Notes under the pieces: model-generated
Databases searched by the model: none
Seen by the model: the letters and a program-made list of their open reading frames with translations, nothing else
What the model was told of the DNA's origin: nothing
Part shown: one piece after another, positions 5,771 through 13,566 of the stretch
How positions within the stretch are numbered: position 1 is the first letter of the stretch
How the letters are laid out: the number at the start of each line of letters is the position of its first letter
NCBI GenBank assembly: GCA_035630195.1
Contig: DASQLD010000075.1
Span: forward strand, 1-14,321
Source of the DNA: DASQDN01 sp035630195
Lineage (GTDB): Bacteria > Acidobacteriota > Terriglobia > Bryobacterales > Bryobacteraceae
Length of the DNA: 14,321 nt
Reading direction: 5' to 3'
Program-made: the position numbers and the translations under genes

Positions 5771-7192
5771 ATGAGTCGTGTTCTGACCATCGCTCCGATG
5801 CCCCCTGAGAAGCTTGCATACGCGCTTGCGCGCTATAGCAGGTCGCCCGATTCGATTCGCGACTCCATCGAATGGGTCCGCTCTCACGACTCCGGGAAGT
5901 TCCTCGAAAGCTTCTATTTTCAATACGGCCACGCTTCCATTGCAGACTTGGGTCATTTGGCAATCTGTTTTGAAGGCGTTTCGGAACTAGCCGCCACGGA
6001 GATCGAGGACGAGCAGCTTTGGGATGGTCAGGCTCGCTCCTCCCGGTATCAGGATTTCTCGAAATCGGGCTATGTCGTGCCACCAGATCTCGCAGAGAAC
6101 CAGATAACTACGTATCGTGCTGCGGCTGATCGGTTACTGGCCTCGTACGCTCGTGTCCACGAAAGAATGCTCGCGTGGTATCAAGATCAACTGCCGCGTC
6201 CGGAGGACATGAAACCGGAGGCATATAAGCGCAATCTTGCTGCCCGCGCATTCGATGTCGCCCGTTACTGCCTGTTTTTTGGCATTCCGACCGGCGTCGG
6301 CCAAGTGGTTAGTATTAGAACCCTTGAGAAACAGGTTCGCAGGCTGAAGGCGTCTCCGTATCTGGAACTCCGCGAACTTGGCGATGAGATCGGACGCAGT
6401 GTTGGGCGGCCTGCCGACTGCGGATGGATTGCGGTCGACGCGAACGAGCCCGTTGCTCCAACCCTTACAAAGTTTGTCGATGCCGATGAGCACCCGGCGC
6501 GCTCTAAAGCCGACCTGACGGTTTGGGCTCGTCAGAATCTGTCACCTTCGGTGGCCTCGAAGGTCAACGATGTGGATCTAATGCGTCCGTCGGAGACGTT
6601 GACCGATGCAGTGGCTTGCCTTCTCTACGAGGTCACGGATCGTCCTTATCGAGAGTTATACGACACGGTATCTTCGTGGGGCGAATCGCGCAGGATGGAA
6701 GTGATCGATGTGGCCATGCAGTCGCGTACACGGCGTGACGAATTGCTGCGTTCTTTCCGTGGTGGTCCCTATGTCTACGATATCGTGATGGACATCGGAG
6801 CCTATCGCGATATGCACCGGCATCGCAGGTGCGTCCAGCTACGGCAGGAGTTTGGAACCGCCTTGGGCTACTCCATACCCCGGCCGGCGGTTGATGCCGG
6901 TTTTGACGCTGATCTAGGCACGGCCCTTCGCGAAGTCTTCGTTACCGCAGAGCAACTGCCCAAGCCGGCCGCCGACTATATCCTGCCCTTTGCTACGCGC
7001 GCACGATTCCTTTTTAAGATGGATTTTGCAGAAGCCGAGTATATTTGCCGCCTACGTTCCGGCGTGAAAGGTCACTTCAGCTATCGAACGGTCGCCTGGG
7101 ACATGAAATGCGCGATGGAAAAGGTAGAACCGCAATTAGCTCGCATGATGTCGGCAACTCCTCCCTGGGTAGAAGATCCGCTTACGAGGTAA
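5771..7192 (+). CDS. thyX: ThyX-type (FAD-dependent) thymidylate synthase, long two-domain form
   Basis: 473 residues, about twice the usual 220-250. ThyX methylates dUMP to dTMP using methylenetetrahydrofolate and FADH2. Two ThyX-like halves can be seen. In the first (about 1-230), YGHASIADLGHLAI and then ARSSRYQDFS (88-97) match the part of the ThyX motif that ends in S-RY, but the usual RHR just before it is missing (sequence is EDEQLWDGQ). In the second (about 265-473), DIGAYRDMHRHRRCVQLRQ (341-359) has the RHR but lacks the downstream S-RY. Each half also carries the C-terminal helical region expected of the fold. Long, duplicated ThyX relatives are known in some bacteria, including chlamydiae as I recall. 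The ATG at 5771 is chosen because the upstream ATG (5760) is out of frame; no good Shine-Dalgarno is visible. Function as a thymidylate synthase is likely given dcd and dut next door but not certain. Confidence 0.88.
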   Translation: MSRVLTIAPMPPEKLAYALARYSRSPDSIRDSIEWVRSHDSGKFLESFYFQYGHASIADLGHLAICFEGVSELAATEIEDEQLWDGQARSSRYQDFSKSGYVVPPDLAENQITTYRAAADRLLASYARVHERMLAWYQDQLPRPEDMKPEAYKRNLAARAFDVARYCLFFGIPTGVGQVVSIRTLEKQVRRLKASPYLELRELGDEIGRSVGRPADCGWIAVDANEPVAPTLTKFVDADEHPARSKADLTVWARQNLSPSVASKVNDVDLMRPSETLTDAVACLLYEVTDRPYRELYDTVSSWGESRRMEVIDVAMQSRTRRDELLRSFRGGPYVYDIVMDIGAYRDMHRHRRCVQLRQEFGTALGYSIPRPAVDAGFDADLGTALREVFVTAEQLPKPAADYILPFATRARFLFKMDFAEAEYICRLRSGVKGHFSYRTVAWDMKCAMEKVEPQLARMMSATPPWVEDPLTR

Positions 7193-7284
7193 TTTCTTAC
7201 CAGGCAATAATACCCTTCTCAGCGTAAATCTCTGAAAACCAACAGCATACAGTTTGGTATATCACATGCGTATGGAAGGCTGTG

Positions 7285-7331
7285 GGCGCTCCGAGTGAGA
7301 GCGCCTTAAAGAGCTACCAGTTACTGGTAGC
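7285..7331 (+). promoter_or_regulatory. Tandem hairpins in the leader of the LPTTA-protein gene
   Basis: Two perfect stem-loops lie side by side in the 166-bp gap after thyX. The first is GGCGCTC (7285-7291) with GAGCGCC (7299-7305), loop 7 nt. The second is GCTACCAG (7313-7320) with CTGGTAGC (7324-7331), loop TTA. Neither has an adjacent T-tract (GTTTTG comes 7 nt after the second), so simple termination of thyX is not well supported. They end 13 nt before the ribosome-binding site at 7345 and could form an mRNA-stabilising or regulatory leader. No promoter with both boxes was found upstream. Confidence 0.5.
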
Positions 7332-7358
7332 GATAAGGTTTTGTGGAGGAGAAGAATA

Positions 7359-8111
7359 ATGAGTTTCAAAGCGATAACCGCTACCGCTGCTTTTGGTTTA
7401 GCTGGAATCCTTACGCAACCCAGCGCATTGATGGCTGACCAATGGAACAAGAAAACATACATTACGATTAACGAAGCTGTTCAAGTACCAGGCAAAGTTT
7501 TGCAGCCTGGCCGCTACGTAATGAAGCTGGCCGAATCTCAGTCCAACCGGCATATCGTTCAGATCTACAACGATAGAGAGGATCAGCTTCAGACCACAGT
7601 ACTTGCAATTCCGAACTATCGCTTGCAGCCGACAGGTAAGACAGAGTTCCAATGGTGGGAAACACCGGCGGGGCAGCCAAAAGCTATTCGAGCCTGGTTT
7701 TATCCCGGCGACAACTTTGGTCAAGAGTTCGCCTATCCGAAGAGCGAAGCTGTCGCAATCGCATCCACGACGAACCAGCAGGTTCCAACCACCTATGCTG
7801 AAACGGAAGCCAACCTCGCGACTGCTCGCGTAGGAACAGTAGACAAGGCCGGTACCGAGCTCGAACTCGATCGGCAAACGTACAGCCGTTCCGACGGTGC
7901 GCAAGCTCAGACACCCCGCCCACGCACTGAACAGCCAGTAGAAATGGCGCAGAACCGTGCAACCCCGCAAGCGACACCCGCTGCGGCTACTGAGCCACAA
8001 ATGCGGGAACGCACGCTGCCAACAACCGCTAGCCCCATTCCGATGGCAGCCTTAGCCGGTTTGTTTGCTCTGGGCGCCAGCGTTGGTGTGCGAAAGCTAA
8101 ATCGATCGTAG
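7359..8111 (+). CDS. Secreted protein with C-terminal LPTTA sortase-type sorting signal
   Basis: 250 residues. The N-terminal signal peptide is about 1-26 (AATAAFGLAGILTQPSALMA-like). A compact domain follows (about 32-130) with TYITINEAVQVPGKVLQPG and YVMKL, a pattern common in acidobacterial exported proteins of unknown function. From about 135 to 215 it is Ala/Thr/Gln/Pro-rich and looks unstructured. The end is a classic cell-wall sorting layout: LPTTA (220-224), a hydrophobic segment (about 226-243), then a short basic tail (RKLNRS). LPXTA is the type of motif recognised by class D sortases, and a sortase is encoded 1.05 kb downstream. The ATG at 7359 has GGAGGA at 7345-7350, 8 nt away. 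A TTG at 7341 would swallow that site and is rejected. The protein's own role is unknown; a surface-anchored or stalk-like protein is an inference. Confidence 0.85.
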   Translation: MSFKAITATAAFGLAGILTQPSALMADQWNKKTYITINEAVQVPGKVLQPGRYVMKLAESQSNRHIVQIYNDREDQLQTTVLAIPNYRLQPTGKTEFQWWETPAGQPKAIRAWFYPGDNFGQEFAYPKSEAVAIASTTNQQVPTTYAETEANLATARVGTVDKAGTELELDRQTYSRSDGAQAQTPRPRTEQPVEMAQNRATPQATPAAATEPQMRERTLPTTASPIPMAALAGLFALGASVGVRKLNRS

Positions 8112-8126
8112 AGTTAACAAATCCCG

Positions 8127-8162
8127 GACGCGCCTGGTGCCTTTCAGTTCACCAGGCGCGTC
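8127..8162 (+). terminator. Strong hairpin between LPTTA gene and VWFA-sortase genes
   Basis: Perfect 13-bp inverted repeat: GACGCGCCTGGTG (8127-8139) and CACCAGGCGCGTC (8150-8162), with a 10-nt loop. It begins 15 nt after the LPTTA gene stop. It is followed by TTCCTGTG, only a weak T-tract, so it may be a partial terminator or a 3'-end stabiliser. Only 19 nt separate it from the next start codon, leaving no room for a promoter between. Confidence 0.75.
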
Positions 8163-8181
8163 TTCCTGTGTAGAGACCTGC

Positions 8182-9168
8182 ATGAAAGCCGATCGAGTGC
8201 TAGTTGGAACGTTCATTGCGATCATCGCAATTGCGGCCGTCGCGCAGGAACCGGTTGGCCCTCCCCAATCCATCATTAAAGTTCCGCCCCCACCTCCTGA
8301 TCCGGACGCGTTTCGCGTTTCGAGCGAAGTGGAACTCGTTCTCTTGGACGTGAGCGTTAAAGACTCTGAGGGCGGGTTTGTTTCGGGACTTAAGAAGTCG
8401 AACTTCAAGGTCTACGAAAATAAGGTCGAACAGAATCTCACTGTATTCGCCGCGCAAGACGTACCGGTCACAGTGGGGCTAGTTATGGACAACAGCGGCA
8501 GTGTCCGGCCTAAAAAACCCGAGATCGTAACCGCAGCACTCACGCTGGTAAAGAATTCCAATCCCAGAGACGAGATGTTCGTTGTGAATTTCAACGACCA
8601 GGTCAATTTCGGGCTTCCTAAAACGATGCCGTTTACCGGAGACCCGGCCGTGCTACGGCAGGCCCTGATGTCTCACCAAGCTAGGGGTCGTACAGCATTG
8701 TATGACGCGCTGAAGGCGGGCTTTGATCATTTGGAAGAGGGGCGGCTTGACAAGAAAACACTGGTCTTGATCAGCGACGGTGGTGACAACGCGAGCAATT
8801 TGAGTCGCGACCAGATCATTCAGCAGGCGCAGCTATCGTTGGCAACTGTGTACACCGTGGGTGTTTGGGATTCGGGCGACCGTGATAGAAACCCCGGATT
8901 TCTGCGGGAACTGTCCCGGATTACCGGCGGCGAGTCGTTCGTTCCCGACAGTATGGATCAGTTGGTGGGGATCTGTGGGAAGATCGCCCAGGATATTCGT
9001 AATCGGTATACGCTCGGGTTCGTTCCGTCGCAGTCCAGCGATGGTAAACCTCGCAAACTCAAAGTGGTTGCTACCTCCGAGGATGGGAAAAAATATGAGG
9101 TTCGCACCCGAAGCCAGTACCTGCCTGCCGTCCACATGTCTTCCAGCGCCGGGGAGGGCGTAAAGTGA
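8182..9168 (+). CDS. Secreted VWFA-domain protein (acidobacterial VWFA-related family)
   Basis: 328 residues. Signal peptide about 1-21 (VLVGTFIAIIAIAAVAQ, cleavage near AVA-Q). A proline-rich linker (PPPPPDPD, 35-42) leads to an N-terminal beta domain with VELVLLDVSVKDSEG and LKKSNFKVYENK. Then comes a von Willebrand A domain with a complete metal-ion-dependent adhesion site: DNSGS (103-107), T171 in GRTALYDAL and D199 in LISDGGDNAS. The pattern fits the family known as VWFA-related, acidobacterial type, thought to be exported adhesion or scaffolding proteins. It has no LPXTG-type signal and no obvious anchor. ATG 8182 is chosen because the GTG at 8137 lies inside the hairpin. Its stop overlaps the sortase start by 4 bases (GTGA), so the two are translationally coupled; it may assist sortase function or substrate display. 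Confidence 0.9.
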   Translation: MKADRVLVGTFIAIIAIAAVAQEPVGPPQSIIKVPPPPPDPDAFRVSSEVELVLLDVSVKDSEGGFVSGLKKSNFKVYENKVEQNLTVFAAQDVPVTVGLVMDNSGSVRPKKPEIVTAALTLVKNSNPRDEMFVVNFNDQVNFGLPKTMPFTGDPAVLRQALMSHQARGRTALYDALKAGFDHLEEGRLDKKTLVLISDGGDNASNLSRDQIIQQAQLSLATVYTVGVWDSGDRDRNPGFLRELSRITGGESFVPDSMDQLVGICGKIAQDIRNRYTLGFVPSQSSDGKPRKLKVVATSEDGKKYEVRTRSQYLPAVHMSSSAGEGVK

Positions 9169-9890
9169 CCTTTCGACGTCCCCTAGTCATGGTGGAGGTT
9201 CTCCTCCTGATAGTCGGATTTATCTCCCTCGGTTGGGCTGGGTTCGCAACAGTACGATGGATGGCGGATAGCAGTTGGCAGGATTATCGGTTTGAGCAGG
9301 CGCTTCAGGGCTCCAAAACGTCGCTGTACGGATACCTAAAGTACGTTTTGACCTGGAAGAAGCCAGCCCGTCCGGACACCGAACAACCTGCTGCCGAGGC
9401 TAGCCAACCGCCCACACCTAAAGCCCAAAAGTTAAAGGTGAACCAGTTGATAGGTCGAATAGAAATACCGCGCGTGAAGGTCTCCGCGATGGTGCGGGAA
9501 GGGGCGGACGCTAAGACCCTCAGTCGGGCCGTTGGCCATGTTCCTTACACTGCACTCCCCGGCCAGAAGGGAAATTTCGGTGTTGCCGCCCACCGTGACA
9601 CATTCTTTCGTGGATTACGAGAGGTCCGGCAGGGTGATGTCATCCGTGTGGTCACTACTCAGGGCGTCTACTTGTACGAAGTGGACAGGATGAAAATCGT
9701 CTGGCCGAAGAATGTTGAAGTTCTCGATCCGACACCGGAAAAGCGAATCACCCTCGTCACCTGCTATCCGTTCAACTACGTTGGCCATGCGCCTAAACGC
9801 TTCATAGTGCAAGGAAAACAGATTGGCTTTGAAGCGCTGACGGCCACCTCGCAGCCACACACTCCCCAAAGTTCCGCCTCAGGACTCTAA
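9165..9890 (+). CDS. Class D-like sortase (cysteine transpeptidase)
   Basis: 241 residues. An N-terminal membrane anchor (about 7-30) is followed by a linker with Pro/Ala/Gln (66-90), then the sortase beta-barrel. GRIEIPRVKVSAMVREG (97-113) and LPGQKGNFGVAAHRD (131-145) are typical. The catalytic triad is visible: H143 in AAHRD, C200 in TLVTCYPF, R212 in KRFIV. Sortases cut LPXT-type signals and join the substrate to an amino group of the envelope or another subunit. The TLVTCYPF strand and overall length resemble class D sortases, for which LPXTA-type motifs are reported; the encoded substrate upstream ends in LPTTA. The start is GTG 9165, overlapping the VWFA stop. In a bacterium with an outer membrane the acceptor is unknown. 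The class assignment is by motif only. Confidence 0.92.
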   Translation: MTFRRPLVMVEVLLLIVGFISLGWAGFATVRWMADSSWQDYRFEQALQGSKTSLYGYLKYVLTWKKPARPDTEQPAAEASQPPTPKAQKLKVNQLIGRIEIPRVKVSAMVREGADAKTLSRAVGHVPYTALPGQKGNFGVAAHRDTFFRGLREVRQGDVIRVVTTQGVYLYEVDRMKIVWPKNVEVLDPTPEKRITLVTCYPFNYVGHAPKRFIVQGKQIGFEALTATSQPHTPQSSASGL

Positions 9891-9916
9891 GCGTTCCCGT
9901 ACCTGTCGCTAGCATC

Positions 9917-9955
9917 TGACAGTGAGTAATGCACTAATCTAAACTTGACAGTGAG
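9917..9955. repeat. Direct repeat TGACAGTGAG upstream of dnaK
   Basis: An exact 10-bp repeat occurs at 9917-9926 and 9946-9955, 29 bp apart start to start. The second copy overlaps the -35 box (TTGACA, 9945-9950). A paired binding site for a regulator is possible; no known heat-shock consensus matches it. Confidence 0.6.
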
Positions 9956-9973
9956 ACGCTAAGATTTGATAAT
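9945..9973 (+). promoter_or_regulatory. Sigma-70-type promoter of dnaK operon
   Basis: The -35 TTGACA (9945-9950, perfect consensus) is 17 bp from a -10 GATAAT (9968-9973, 5 of 6), with a T in front giving TGATAAT. Transcription would start near 9980, about 34 nt before the dnaK ATG. It is a housekeeping-type promoter rather than a RpoH-type one, which fits repressor control. Confidence 0.75.
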
Positions 9974-9982
9974 AGTCTTAGC
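9958..9982. promoter_or_regulatory. Candidate operator: dyad centred on the dnaK -10 box
   Basis: A perfect 7-bp inverted repeat, GCTAAGA (9958-9964) and TCTTAGC (9976-9982), has an 11-bp spacer that contains the -10 box. A bound protein would block RNA polymerase. It is not CIRCE (TTAGCACTC-N9-GAGTGCTAA; arm orientation reversed) and not the HspR HAIR consensus (CTTGAGT-N7-ACTCAAG). HspR, encoded at the end of the operon, is the obvious candidate binder, but that is inference. Confidence 0.55.
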
Positions 9983-10013
9983 TGAAAGGAAACGCAGGAG
10001 GAATCTCACAAGC

Positions 10014-11930
<1,917 letters not shown>

Positions 11931-11953
11931 GTTTTGGTGTTGAGGTTGATAAG

Positions 11954-11976
11954 GGGCGGGCGTCTGACGCTCGCCC
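11954..11976 (+). terminator. Hairpin between dnaK and dnaJ (attenuator-like)
   Basis: GGGCGGGCGTC (11954-11964) is nearly complementary to GACGCTCGCCC (11966-11976), with one G-U pair; the practical loop is about 5-7 nt. It is followed by GGATTTCTTCC, only a poor T-tract. It likely lowers read-through into dnaJ or protects the dnaK mRNA end, giving more DnaK than DnaJ. Confidence 0.55.
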
Positions 11977-12000
11977 GGATTTCTTCCGGAGATTTGCGTT

Positions 12001-13173
12001 ATGGCTTCCAAAACTGATCACTACGAAACGCTGGGAGTATCGCGCGGAGCTTCGGACGACGAACTGCGAAAGGCGTACAGGCGGCTTGCGCGTAAGTATC
12101 ACCCGGATCTGAATCCGGGCGACAAATCGGCGGAAGAGCGATTCAAGAACGTTCAGGAAGCTTACGACATCTTGAGCGAGCCGAAGAAGCGGCAGATGTA
12201 CGACCAGTACGGTTTCTACTCCGATCAGGCGATGCCTGGCAATGGCGCCGAGGGCCATCCGTTTTCAGGCGGTGGTCCGAATATGGGGTTCGGTGGGTTC
12301 GACTTTTCAGAATATACGGGTCGCGGAGGACAAGGAACAGCGCAGGAGGACGATGCCGAAGCATTCGGATTCCGCGATCTTTTCGGTCAGTTCTTCGGCG
12401 CGCGTGGCGCCCAGCAGTCACAGGTTCCGCAACGCGGGGCCGATCTTGAATACGGTCTGAATGTCGATTTCTGGCAGTCGATCAAGGGCACGCAAGTCCG
12501 TTTGAACATCACCCGCCAGGAGCAATGTGAAACCTGCAAAGGCAGCGGTTCAGCGGGCGGCAACACCCCTGTCTGTCCGGAGTGCAATGGCTCTGGCCAT
12601 GTCGATCAAATGGCCGGCGCAATGAAATTCAACTTAACGTGCCAGCGTTGCGGTGGCAAGGGCCGTCTGCGCAATACGTGTCCAACCTGCTACGGCGATG
12701 GGCGTACAAGCAAACAAGATATTGTCGAAGTTCGAATTCCTGCCGGTGTGCAAGGAGGCTCGAGATTGCGTGTTCCTGGAAAGGGCAACGCTGGCACATC
12801 CGGCGCTTCTGCAGGCGACCTCTACATTACGGTCCGAGTCGATCCGCATCCGTTTTTCTATCGCGATGGCGACAACATCGAGATCCGTGTACCTGTGACG
12901 GTTACGGAAGCGGGACTCGGCGCAAAGGTAGAAGTGCCTACCATCGATGGTCGCGCGCTACTGAAAATTCCTCAGGGAACGCAGAATGGTCAGAAGTTCC
13001 GCTTACGGGAAAAGGGTGTATACAATGCCAGGAAGAGTTCCCGAGGAGATCAGATCGTAGAAGTGGTGCTGCAGGCGCCAAAAGTGCAGGACGAGCGTAC
13101 GAAGGAGTTGTTGCGTGAGTTGGCGCAGATTCAGACCGAGGATCCGCGCGAAGAAATCTGGGCGAAGATTTGA
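12001..13173 (+). CDS. dnaJ: Chaperone protein DnaJ (type I Hsp40)
   Basis: 390 residues. The J domain (about 6-72) contains the HPD tripeptide at 34-36 that stimulates DnaK ATPase. A Gly/Phe-rich region follows (about 80-102), then an acidic/Gln-rich stretch. The zinc-binding domain has all four CXXCXGXG repeats: CETCKGSG (176-183), CPECNGSG (192-199), CQRCGGKG (214-221), CPTCYGDG (227-234). The C-terminal substrate-binding region includes VEVRIPAGVQGGSRLRVPGKG and DLYITVRVDPHPFFYRDGDN. It is therefore a full type I DnaJ rather than CbpA. The ATG at 12001 has GGAG at 11988-11991. It is 70 nt downstream of dnaK and 12 nt upstream of hspR, so it is co-transcribed with both. Confidence 0.97.
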   Translation: MASKTDHYETLGVSRGASDDELRKAYRRLARKYHPDLNPGDKSAEERFKNVQEAYDILSEPKKRQMYDQYGFYSDQAMPGNGAEGHPFSGGGPNMGFGGFDFSEYTGRGGQGTAQEDDAEAFGFRDLFGQFFGARGAQQSQVPQRGADLEYGLNVDFWQSIKGTQVRLNITRQEQCETCKGSGSAGGNTPVCPECNGSGHVDQMAGAMKFNLTCQRCGGKGRLRNTCPTCYGDGRTSKQDIVEVRIPAGVQGGSRLRVPGKGNAGTSGASAGDLYITVRVDPHPFFYRDGDNIEIRVPVTVTEAGLGAKVEVPTIDGRALLKIPQGTQNGQKFRLREKGVYNARKSSRGDQIVEVVLQAPKVQDERTKELLRELAQIQTEDPREEIWAKI

Positions 13174-13185
13174 CGGGAGTCAAAT

Positions 13186-13566
13186 ATGGCAAAGGGTCGA
13201 TCAAAGGCCGCTTACATGATCTCCGCAGTCGCGGAACAATACGAGATTCATCCCCAGACGCTCCGTATGTACGAGCGGGAAGGCTTGCTTCGTCCCTCGC
13301 GCAGTGACGGCAATACACGCCTTTATACCGACGAGGATCTTGAACGGCTCGAGGTTATTCTCAAGCTCACACGCGAACTCGGAGTCAATCTCGCCGGTGT
13401 CGAGATCATCTTGAACATGCGAGAGAAGATGGAAGCGATGCAAGCGCAGTTCGACGAATTTGTCCGAACTCTCAATACGGAATTTGCAAGCCATTCGAAC
13501 ATACCGGCATCTGCCGCCCGCACTTCGCTGATCCCTGTCGTACGCCTGCCGAGAAAAGACGGCTAG
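13186..13566 (+). CDS. hspR: HspR, MerR-family heat-shock repressor
   Basis: 126 residues. A MerR-type winged helix-turn-helix fills the first half: MISAVAEQYEIHPQTLRMYE (11-30), then EGLLRPSRSDGNTRLYTDEDLERL. The IHPQTLRMYEREGL-RP-R pattern together with GNTRLY is typical of HspR. A helical segment (VEIILNMREKMEAMQAQFDEF) provides dimer contacts. HspR represses dnaK and other heat-shock operons; in actinobacteria DnaK acts as its co-repressor, giving feedback on chaperone supply. The position as last gene of dnaK-dnaJ-hspR supports autoregulation. The ATG at 13186 has GGGAG at 13175-13179. The stop overlaps that of the convergent gene by 4 bases. The C-terminal tail (IPVVRLPRKDG) is short and ends basic. 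Confidence 0.93.
   Translation: MAKGRSKAAYMISAVAEQYEIHPQTLRMYEREGLLRPSRSDGNTRLYTDEDLERLEVILKLTRELGVNLAGVEIILNMREKMEAMQAQFDEFVRTLNTEFASHSNIPASAARTSLIPVVRLPRKDG

Noticed and set aside
5721..6083. Upstream extension of dut to about 264 residues
   Set aside because: The added 120 residues are antisense to thyX and match no dUTPase; the family N-terminus begins at the TTG at 5720.
7341..7358. TTG start at 7341 for the LPTTA protein
   Set aside because: It would place the GGAGGA ribosome-binding site inside the coding region; ATG 7359 is correctly spaced from it.
8137..8181. GTG start at 8137 for the VWFA protein
   Set aside because: It lies in the arm of the 13-bp hairpin and would bury the signal peptide behind 15 extra residues; ATG 8182 gives a clean signal sequence.
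9898..9990. CIRCE or HAIR operator upstream of dnaK
   Set aside because: No TTAGCACTC-N9-GAGTGCTAA or CTTGAGT-N7-ACTCAAG was found; only short partial matches exist, and the real dyad has a different sequence and arm order.
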